Assembly: GCA_041940305.1 (NCBI GenBank)
Contig: JBGTSJ010000026.1
Location: 11,963-75,962 of the forward strand
Length of the DNA: 64,000 nucleotides
Source: JBGTSJ01 sp041940305
Lineage (GTDB): Bacteria; Planctomycetota; Planctomycetia; Planctomycetales; Planctomycetaceae
Direction: 5' to 3'
Made by a program: the position numbers and the translations under genes. Below the pieces are notes generated by a model. It was given only the letters and a program-made list of their open reading frames with translations. It was not told the origin of the DNA and made no database searches. This document shows, piece by piece, positions 58,801-64,000 of the stretch (position 1 is its first letter; every line of letters begins with the position of its first letter).

Positions 58801-58905
58801 GCGATGGGTCCGGCGCCGATCGCGCTCGACTTTGCGTTCCCGATCCTGAGTGAACCGTTCGACGACGAGCGGATCTTCAGCTTCTACGTCGGGTTCACGC
58901 GGTGA
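55864..58905 (+). CDS. bamA: BamA/Omp85-type outer membrane protein assembly factor
   Basis: The 1013-aa protein is a signal-anchored Omp85 barrel with POTRA repeats. Five POTRA-like units run from about residue 125 to 520 (VRVEGNTTIPENAILHFVKS; VEFIGNKKIKTPVLTGLTGL; IWFKGNDEISTSVLKTKLAT; IEVIGNAVIPTSELL; INVHIAGDHPHSQELLVLNQ). A Pro-rich stretch (about 530-670) precedes the barrel, which ends with the aromatic FSFYVGFTR. It inserts barrels into an outer membrane, which fits the Gram-negative-type planctomycete envelope. ATG at 55864 was chosen; TTG at 55765 is unlikely. Confidence 0.92.
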   Translation: MIPPSADRRPRRAPAELLRAVVAACRRNGCGSVWSGLTERWLPAGALGLMLATALPAQQPRAFPEESAGASPFETREAGVSRTSFSEPAVVTAQSPYPEPARPATTNNAAEFVDQPLADVRVEGNTTIPENAILHFVKSQAGRPVAPDQIREDVASLLARNWFFRVTPTFRVTESGPVLIFQVVEKPILRSVEFIGNKKIKTPVLTGLTGLVAGHGFDVAANKEAVVRIEQYYREKGYHFAKVTLAKGGHPDDRDVVFEIDEGKKVRVHQIWFKGNDEISTSVLKTKLATKTIIGIPGTAAVVGGSYDPETIRSDVQTLVRYYHALGYFDASVEPIEELNEDKSEVHVTFRVSEGPRFRVRSIEVIGNAVIPTSELLADPQLQSEDFYNERFLREDIQAMRDKYDDLGRLFAEVEPVPRFLEEAGWVDLVYHVNEDKPYRIGQINVHIAGDHPHSQELLVLNQVNRWVKPGDLARMRDIQGAQKAMRGSKYWDNATPASINVRPVDGADYLPPVLFARGQDDGLSDVQLTPRSNGIPPGFGHSTQTVNSDPDEVFSGHDSETSLGTEILAEPQARLQPSRRERFTSDLPVVNNRIATHAPPPAYNIDPDAIFRNESSDVVYRGQSINQYGQPVPYDPLQTNSPQGDPFGDALRNPATPGFVDVDIDVTEARTGRLMFGVGVNSDAGVVGSIVLQEDNFDICRPPTSWADIVNGTAWRGRGQSFRLELVPGTEVSRYMATWQNPYFLNTDFSLGLSGFYYNRYFDDWTEDRLGGRISVGRLLSRYWSAGIAMRLENVHLRDIRAGAPPILTDSKGDNFLSTLQYTLTYDTRDSAFLPTEGHMVELSYEQAFGEFDYPRVGIEGSQFFTVWQRPDGYGKHILQFRGQAAWTGEDTPIFERLYAGGYSSFRGFAFRGVSPIQAGTAVGGEFMVLGSAEYMIPITADDNIRAVVFSDFGTVDEDVTLDAFRVTAGFGFRLAIPAMGPAPIALDFAFPILSEPFDDERIFSFYVGFTR

Positions 58906-59090
58906 TGCACGGTGGCGTGCGTTTGGCAGAATGGACGACCCGGAAAGCGGGGCGCTCGGATTTCAGCATTCTCGATGGAATCCAGTCCGAGCGGCACTCC
59001 CAGACCAACCGGATGAACGTGTCGACCTCGGAGCGTGTGGGTCACAACGCTCCGTTACCGCTCCTTCCTCCGGGGCCAAACATCCTTCCC

Positions 59091-59843
59091 TCACATCGTC
59101 CGCCCGCCGTCGACCACCAGCAGCTGACCCGTCGTCAGCGTCGTTCCCGTCGCCAGGTACAGCACCGCGTCGGCGATGTCCTCCGGCTGTGCCGCCCGCG
59201 GGATCGGATAACCGGCGACCAGCGACTCAATCTCGTCCGCGCTCTTCCACCCGCGCAGCCAGCGCGTGTCGATCGGCCCCGGGCAGACGGCGTTCACGCG
59301 AATCTCGGGCGCCAGCGCCCGCGCGAGCGACTTCGTCATCGTGTTGAGCGCCCCCTTGCTGGCACAGTAGGCGATCGAAGACCCCTGCCCCGCGATCCCG
59401 GCCACCGAGCTGACATTCACCACGGCCGCCTCCGATGACTTGCGCAGTAATGGCGCAGCCGCGCGGGTCACGAAGAACGGGCCCTTCAGATTCACCGCCA
59501 GGATCCGGTCCCACTTCTCCTCAGTCAGCTCTTCAAGCTGCTGATGCTCGATGAAGTACGTCGTCCCGGCGTTATTGACGAGCACGTCCAGCCGTCCGAA
59601 CTCGCGTTCGACCCGCGCCACCATCTCCCGCACGCCGCCATCGTCGGAGACGTCGCACTGCACCAGTAATGATCGCCCGCCGGCTGCTTCGACGTGCTTC
59701 GCCGTCTCGCGCGCTTCGTCCTCGCTGCGGGAATAGTTGACGACAACGTCGTAGCCGCGTGCAGCGAACTGCTCCGCACAGGCACGGCCCACGCCGGTGG
59801 CGGCGCCGGTGATCAGGGCCACGGAACGCGTGTTGTTTGACAT
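59091..59843 (-). CDS. Short-chain dehydrogenase/reductase
   Basis: The 250-aa protein has the Rossmann TGAATGVG loop at residues 12-19, NNAG at 90-93, and the catalytic set S145/S146, Y159 and K163 in YCASKGALNT. The pattern matches 3-oxoacyl-ACP reductase (FabG-like) enzymes, but many SDRs share it, so the substrate is unknown. It is the last - strand gene of the chaperone block, 20 bp after the HNH gene. The 185-bp gap to bamA on its other side holds nothing recognisable. Confidence 0.9.
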   Translation of the reverse strand: MSNNTRSVALITGAATGVGRACAEQFAARGYDVVVNYSRSEDEARETAKHVEAAGGRSLLVQCDVSDDGGVREMVARVEREFGRLDVLVNNAGTTYFIEHQQLEELTEEKWDRILAVNLKGPFFVTRAAAPLLRKSSEAAVVNVSSVAGIAGQGSSIAYCASKGALNTMTKSLARALAPEIRVNAVCPGPIDTRWLRGWKSADEIESLVAGYPIPRAAQPEDIADAVLYLATGTTLTTGQLLVVDGGRTM

Positions 59844-59862
59844 TGAAGTCTCGGGGCCTGCC

Positions 59863-60279
59863 TCAGGAGGGCTGATCGCGTGAGGAGGCCTGCTCGGCGG
59901 CCTTCATCTCGTTGATCATCAGCCGCATTTGGGCGATCTCCATCAGCTTCTTCGCCCTGGCTGATTGGGTCTGCCGCCGCGCGAACGCAATACGCTGATC
60001 GCGGGTCAATTTGACCCCCTCCAGATCAGGGAAGTGAATGTTCCGCTTCATGAAGTTACAGGTCTTGCATGCAATCGCCATGTTGTCATCATCGTCCCCC
60101 CCTCCCTTACTGCGGGGAACAACATGGTCCAGCTGCCAAGCGTCATAGTCGTCAACCGAGGCGAGCAGGTCGCGGCCGCAGTACTCACAGCAGAAATCAG
60201 CGCGGAGGGCAGCCCGCACCTGTCCTTCCCCCCACCGGAACTCCGAAACGAATCTGCGAGTCAGCTCGTCACGGGTCAT
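59863..60279 (-). CDS. HNH-family nuclease-like protein
   Basis: The 138-aa protein has the HNH motif with two zinc knuckles: CEYCGRDLL and CKTCN, and the catalytic region LDHVVPRSKGGGDDDDNMAIA. It resembles McrA/HNH enzymes found in restriction, homing and stand-alone housekeeping contexts. The C-terminus is a basic helix. ATG at 60279 (MTRDELTRRFVSEF) was chosen over 60291. It lies next to yacG on the same strand. Confidence 0.85.
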   Translation of the reverse strand: MTRDELTRRFVSEFRWGEGQVRAALRADFCCEYCGRDLLASVDDYDAWQLDHVVPRSKGGGDDDDNMAIACKTCNFMKRNIHFPDLEGVKLTRDQRIAFARRQTQSARAKKLMEIAQMRLMINEMKAAEQASSRDQPS

Positions 60280-60310
60280 GACGATCTCCACGGCTCGATG
60301 CGAAACGGAA

Positions 60311-60517
60311 TCATAACTCCTCTGCTTCTCGACGATACTGCTGTTCCAGCAGTTCCTCCGGCGTCAGTTGATCGACGACAGCGTACTCACCCTTGCACCA
60401 GCGCAACAAGTCGATCTGCTTGCAACGCGCGCTGCAGAACGGAAACAGCGGCGAGTCGGTGATGTCCTGCGCAGCGAGCTGTGCGCCGCAGATGGGACAG
60501 GTCGGAGGACGGATCAT
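60311..60517 (-). CDS. yacG: DNA gyrase inhibitor / zinc-binding protein YacG
   Basis: The 68-aa protein carries a CPIC and CSARC zinc pair (C7, C10, C28, C32) and RCKQIDLLRWCKGEY, matching YacG, which in E. coli inhibits GyrB. ATG at 60517 (MIRPPTCPICG) is the family start; the frame is open further upstream but crosses a palindromic repeat. It lies between the HNH and fmdB-type genes, all on the - strand. Confidence 0.85.
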   Translation of the reverse strand: MIRPPTCPICGAQLAAQDITDSPLFPFCSARCKQIDLLRWCKGEYAVVDQLTPEELLEQQYRREAEEL

Positions 60518-60532
60518 ATTCAAGCGCCTATG

Positions 60533-60592
60533 AGCCGCGACCGTCAGGGAGCGGTTTGCCATCGCCGGCCGCTTCCTGACGGGCGCGGCTCT
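60533..60592. repeat. Long inverted repeat upstream of yacG (family F)
   Basis: Left arm GAGCCGCGACCGTCAGGGAG plus CGG (60533-60555) and right arm CCGCTTCCTGACGGGCGCG plus GCTC (60570-60592) are complementary with two mismatches over 23 bp. It lies between the yacG start and the fmdB-type stop. Confidence 0.7.
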
Positions 60593-60613
60593 TGGGCCGG
60601 GCAGCGCTCCCGG

Positions 60614-60925
60614 TCAGTCGGATTTGACCGTCTTCGTGGATTTCGACTCGGACTTCCCGCCCGACTCCGACTTGCTGCCGCTGTCCGACTTCGCCGGCTC
60701 GGACGACTTCTTGTCGGCCTCGGCCGCCTTCTTGTAAGAGTCGCTGCGGTAGTCGGTCAGATAGAAGCCCGATCCCTTGAACAGGATCCCGGCTCCCGGA
60801 CCGATCACCCGCTTCGCGGCGTTCTTCCCGCACTCCGGGCACTTCTTGAGAGGGTTCGCCGTAATCGGCTGAAACGCCTCCCAGCTATGTTGGCACTTCT
60901 TGCACTCGTAATCGTAAGTGGGCAT
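60614..60925 (-). CDS. FmdB-family zinc-ribbon protein
   Basis: The 103-aa protein has the zinc ribbon of the FmdB family (C8, C11, C29, C32 in MPTYDYECKKCQ and KKCPECG). RVIGPGAGILFKGSGFYLTD follows, then a disordered Ser/Lys/Glu-rich tail. Family members are small regulatory or complex-associated proteins of unclear function. It lies about 94 bp from grpE; the gap has CT-rich direct repeats. Confidence 0.85.
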   Translation of the reverse strand: MPTYDYECKKCQHSWEAFQPITANPLKKCPECGKNAAKRVIGPGAGILFKGSGFYLTDYRSDSYKKAAEADKKSSEPAKSDSGSKSESGGKSESKSTKTVKSD

Positions 60926-61019
60926 TGTCGTGATGGACTATGGACGATGGTCTACTGTCGATGGACGAAGATGACTTGCTGACCTCTGTTCTCTGACCTC
61001 TGGCTTCTGGCCTCTGCCC

Positions 61020-61619
61020 TCAACCCTCCGCCGCTTTCGACACCACCACCTTGCTCGGCCGTATCACGCGGTCGTGAATGACATAGCCCCGCTCCAGCTC
61101 CTGGACCACCGTCATCGGCGGATGCTCGTCGGACGGGACCTGCTGGACGGCTTCGTGCAGATGCGGGTCGAAGGGCTGCCCCATGGATTCGATGGCCCGG
61201 GCGCCGTGGGCGCCGAGGATCGATTCCATCTGCTGCAGCACCATGTCGATCCCCCGCACCAGGTCGCTCGCCTGCAGCACATTGCGGGCGGCGTCGTTCG
61301 CGCGGCGGAGATTGTCGATGGCGGGGAGCAGATCGCGAATGACCGGCTGAACCGAATACCTGCGCTCCTCATCCCGGTCGCGATGGGAGCGCTTACGAAA
61401 ATTCTCGAGCTCCGCCTGGGCACGCAGCGCGCGGTCCTTGTGGGCGTCGCGCTCGGCGATCGCCTGGGCCAGCGCCTCTTCGGGCGATTGCGGCTCCGTC
61501 GCCTCGGCTGCCGAAGACGGCGCGGCCGGCTCACCTTCGCTCTCGGGAGGCGCGCCGGTCTCCTTCGTCGGCTGATCGGGATGTTGCTGCTGTTCTTCTT
61601 TCGGCGTCATTTCATTCAC
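61020..61619 (-). CDS. grpE: Nucleotide exchange factor GrpE
   Basis: The 199-aa protein has a long disordered acidic N-terminus, a coiled coil (AIAERDAHKDRALRAQAELE) and the C-terminal beta domain (PFDPHLHEAVQQVPS, ELERGYVIHDRVIRPSKVVV). It releases ADP from DnaK. The next gene upstream is dnaJ; dnaK itself is not in this window. The start MNEMTPKEEQQQHP is the normal type. Confidence 0.94.
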   Translation of the reverse strand: MNEMTPKEEQQQHPDQPTKETGAPPESEGEPAAPSSAAEATEPQSPEEALAQAIAERDAHKDRALRAQAELENFRKRSHRDRDEERRYSVQPVIRDLLPAIDNLRRANDAARNVLQASDLVRGIDMVLQQMESILGAHGARAIESMGQPFDPHLHEAVQQVPSDEHPPMTVVQELERGYVIHDRVIRPSKVVVSKAAEG

Positions 61620-61655
61620 CGGAATTCATTGTAGGCGGTATGGTGAGGGAGCGCT

Positions 61656-61693
61656 CGCAGAAACCGGTGTTCTCTTTGGAAACCCGGCTTCTC
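61656..61693. repeat. Palindromic repeat family E, copy 2
   Basis: CGCAGAAACCGGTGTTCTC followed by GAAACCCGGCTTCTC resembles the perfect hairpin at 5035-5071, with mismatches. It lies between dnaJ and grpE. Confidence 0.6.
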
Positions 61694-61706
61694 ACGCGAC
61701 ACTCGC

Positions 61707-62852
61707 TCACTCGTCCTCCCCTCCATCACCTGTAATCAAGTCCTTCAGCTTGTCCAGCCATGACTTCTGATGCGGGTTGACTTCGGACTTCTCCAGTTCG
61801 GCCAGCTTCCGCAGCAGCTCCTCATGCTCGTCCCCCAGCTTCTTGGGGACGACGACCTGCACTTCGACGTGCAGATCCCCCGCCCGTCCGCCGTGCGGGT
61901 CCGGCATCCCCTTCCCCCGCAGCCGGAACACCTCGCCCGGCTGCGTCCCCGCCGGAATCTCCAGTTCGTCGCTCCCCTTCAGCAGCGGGATCTGGATGGT
62001 CGAGCCGAGCGCCGCTTGCGTATAGGTGATGGGGACGCGGCACATCAGCTGCTTCCCCTCCCGCTCGAACAGCGGATGCTCCTTCACCCGGATGTCGACG
62101 TACAGGTCGCCGCGCGGTCCTCCCTGCAGTCCGGCTTCTCCCTCGTTGCGCAGGCACAGCTGCATGCCGTTGTCGACGCCCGCCGGCACCTTGACGCTCA
62201 GCGTCACCTGCTCGTCCTCGCGCCCCGAGCCGAAGCACGTGTTGCACTTGTGCCGGATGACCTGCCCCGCCCCGCGGCACGCCGGGCACGTGGTCTGGAT
62301 CCGGAAGAACCCCTGCGCCTGCACCACCTGCCCGTGCCCGCCGCAGTAGTTGCAGGTCTCGGGCGTGGTCCCCGGCTCGCTCCCCGTCCCGCCGCAACTG
62401 GTGCAGGTCTTCTTGCGGTTGATCGAGACGTCTTTCTCGCACCCCGTCGCGGCCGAGACCAGGTCGATCGTCACCGCCGTCTGCAGATGCGCCCCGCGCT
62501 GCGGACCGCCGCGTGCCCCGCGCGTCCGCCCCCCGCCGAACAGCCCGAACCCCTCGAACAGATCGCCGAACGCGTCGAAGATGTCCTCGACGTCCCGGTA
62601 CTGCCCGCCGCCGGCCGCCCCCTTCACTCCCGCATGTCCGAACCGGTCATACCGCGACCGCTTGTCCGGATCGCTCAGCACCTCATACGCCTCGGCCGCC
62701 TCCTTGAACCGCTCGATCGCCTCCGGATTGTCCTTGTTGCGGTCCGGATGGTACTGGATCGCCAGCTTCTTGTACGACTTCTTAATCACCTCCACCGTGG
62801 CCGACCGCTCCACGCCGAGGACTTCGTAGTAATCGCGTTGAGTGGAAGCCAT
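61707..62852 (-). CDS. dnaJ: Chaperone DnaJ
   Basis: The 381-aa protein has a J domain with the HPD motif (AIQYHPDRNKDNPEA), a Gly/Phe-rich linker, four zinc-finger repeats (CTSCGGTG, CNYCGGHG, CPACRGAG, CNTCFGSG) and a substrate-binding C-terminus. It stimulates DnaK. ATG at 62852 (MASTQRDYYEVLGV) is preferred over 62858. It follows groEL on the same strand with a 230-bp gap. Confidence 0.96.
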   Translation of the reverse strand: MASTQRDYYEVLGVERSATVEVIKKSYKKLAIQYHPDRNKDNPEAIERFKEAAEAYEVLSDPDKRSRYDRFGHAGVKGAAGGGQYRDVEDIFDAFGDLFEGFGLFGGGRTRGARGGPQRGAHLQTAVTIDLVSAATGCEKDVSINRKKTCTSCGGTGSEPGTTPETCNYCGGHGQVVQAQGFFRIQTTCPACRGAGQVIRHKCNTCFGSGREDEQVTLSVKVPAGVDNGMQLCLRNEGEAGLQGGPRGDLYVDIRVKEHPLFEREGKQLMCRVPITYTQAALGSTIQIPLLKGSDELEIPAGTQPGEVFRLRGKGMPDPHGGRAGDLHVEVQVVVPKKLGDEHEELLRKLAELEKSEVNPHQKSWLDKLKDLITGDGGEDE

Positions 62853-62952
62853 GGGCATGGGTGGAGCGAAGGTAATCGGTCGCCGGTCGTTGGTTATTGA
62901 GGGTCGGTATCGCCGTCCGAAGCAATGTATCGCTCGCGATCACCTGACACGA

Positions 62953-62980
62953 CACGAGCCACCGACATCGGTGGCTCGTG
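62953..62980. terminator. Perfect hairpin between groEL and dnaJ
   Basis: CACGAGCCACCGA and TCGGTGGCTCGTG, 13-bp perfect arms with CA between. On the - strand it lies downstream of groEL and upstream of dnaJ, so it may terminate groEL or regulate dnaJ. There is no clear T-run. Confidence 0.55.
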
Positions 62981-63091
62981 CGGCCTCGGATGAGGCGGTA
63001 TCAAACATCGCGGCTCTCGTCGCTCCGTCCCGATCGCGGCCCCGGAAATCGGCTGCGGTCGGCAAATCGGTGAGTGCCGTCGGTTTCCCCG

Positions 63092-64000
63092 TTATCGAAT
63101 CGCTCCCTCCACCGTCGGCTTCTTCGATCCGCCCAGCTCATCCGTGCGGGTGATGAGCACCGAGGTCGTGAGCATCAGGCCGGCGATCGAGCCCGCGTTC
63201 CGCAGTGCCGTCTTCACCACCTTCGCCGGATCGATGATGCCGGCCTTGTACATGTCCACGTACTCGCGGGTGTTGGCGTCGTAGCCGACGGTCGCCGACT
63301 TCTGGTTCTTCACTTCGTCCGCCACCACGGCCCCGTCCACGCCGGTGTTCGCGGCGATCTGGCGGATGGGCGCTTCGAGGGAGCGGGCGACGATGGCGAT
63401 GCCGATCTTCTCGTCACCCTTTCCCTTTACGCCTTCCACCACCGGAATGCAGCGGAGCAGGGCCGTACCGCCGCCGGGAAGAATGCCCTCCTCGACAGCC
63501 GCGCGCGTCGCATGGAGGGCGTCCTCCATGCGGGCCTTGGTCTGCTTCATCTCGGCTTCGGTCGCCGCGCCGACGGAGATGATCGCCACGCCGCCGGTCA
63601 TCTTGGCGAGACGCTCCTGGAACTTCTCCCGGTCGTACTCGCTGTCGGTCCCTTCGATGTGCCGGCGGATCTGATCGACGCGCTTCTTGATCTCGTCCTG
63701 CTTGCCGGCCCCGTCGATGATCGTGCAGCTGTCCTTGGTGATCTCGACCTTCTTCGCGCGGCCGAGATGCGACAGCTCCACGCCTTCGAGCTTGATCCCC
63801 AGGTCTTCGGAGATGCAGGTGCCGCCGGTGAGGACGGCCATGTCCTGCAGCATCGCCTTGCGGCGATCGCCGAAGCCCGGCGCCTTCACGGCGCAGATGT
63901 TGAGGATGCCGCGGAGCTTGTTGACGACCAGCGCCGTCAGTGCCTCGCCGTCCACGTCCTCGGCGATCACGACCAGCGGCTTGCCGGTCTGCGACACCTT
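63092..64000 (-). CDS. groEL: Chaperonin GroEL, C-terminal part, cut by window edge
   Basis: The frame is open to the right edge, so only the C-terminal 302 residues or so are present. It includes VVNKLRGILNICAVKAPGFG, MTGGVAIISVGAATEAEMKQ, EEGILPGGGTALLRC and the closing NAGSIAGLMLTTSVLI. Chaperonin rings fold proteins with GroES. The tail ends KPTVEGAIR without the Gly-Gly-Met repeats of the main housekeeping GroEL, so this may be one of several paralogs. It heads the dnaJ-grpE block. Confidence 0.96.
   Translation of the reverse strand, partial: KVSQTGKPLVVIAEDVDGEALTALVVNKLRGILNICAVKAPGFGDRRKAMLQDMAVLTGGTCISEDLGIKLEGVELSHLGRAKKVEITKDSCTIIDGAGKQDEIKKRVDQIRRHIEGTDSEYDREKFQERLAKMTGGVAIISVGAATEAEMKQTKARMEDALHATRAAVEEGILPGGGTALLRCIPVVEGVKGKGDEKIGIAIVARSLEAPIRQIAANTGVDGAVVADEVKNQKSATVGYDANTREYVDMYKAGIIDPAKVVKTALRNAGSIAGLMLTTSVLITRTDELGGSKKPTVEGAIR

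Noticed and set aside
62859..63091. CIRCE-type HrcA operator in front of dnaJ
   Set aside because: The TTAGCACTC/GAGTGCTAA inverted repeat is not present; only a GC-rich hairpin is.

Overview
The window is high-GC bacterial chromosome from a member of the Planctomycetota, most likely order Planctomycetales. The signs are two DUF1559 prepilin-like genes with the H-X9-D-G tail, each paired with a small regulatory-like lipoprotein, many secreted or lipoprotein genes of unknown function, stand-alone LigD_N and Coa1-like proteins, and many short palindromic repeats between genes. About 50 genes are supported. Ten Ns at 31247-31256 mark a scaffold join.

Layout. 1-10 kb: a lipoprotein cut by the left edge, nitrilase-family amidohydrolase, 2Fe-2S ferredoxin, fatty acid hydroxylase, rhodanese, UbiA prenyltransferase, trpC, ftsK and a tandem Coa1-like membrane protein. 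9.7-18.2 kb: hisC, hisB, a 297-bp foldback element, two DUF1559/lipoprotein pairs, a polytopic membrane protein and a TPR membrane protein. 18-28.5 kb: Tat-exported phosphoesterase, luciferase-like oxidoreductase, SCP2-like protein, a frameshifted small gene, glmS, an M48-like lipoprotein without its zinc motif, a LigD_N protein and a LysM protein. 28.6-32.7 kb: an SRP RNA gene, an M29 aminopeptidase, then a repeat-rich, gapped and decayed stretch.

32.7-38.5 kb is a nuclease cluster, all on the + strand: DEDDh exonuclease, membrane-anchored zinc-ribbon/coiled-coil/T5orf172 protein, OLD-family ATPase-TOPRIM nuclease with lower GC, a small protein and a NucS-like nuclease. It is the best candidate here for a defence locus. 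It ends at a truncated ion-channel gene. 38.8-54 kb: hybrid histidine kinase, serS, M20 dipeptidase, FHA protein, DedA, APC permease, DUF1579 protein, class II aldolase and a 940-aa secreted protein. 54.6-59 kb: a small coiled-coil protein, rdgB and a BamA-type Omp85 protein. 59-64 kb, all on the - strand: SDR, HNH, yacG, fmdB-type protein, grpE, dnaJ and groEL (cut by the right edge), a protein-folding block.

The non-coding structure is the most distinctive part: at least six families of short palindromes recur, some sit in frame inside coding sequence, and the foldback element near 12 kb has long imperfect inverted ends. No tRNA, rRNA, CRISPR array or insertion-sequence transposase was recognised.
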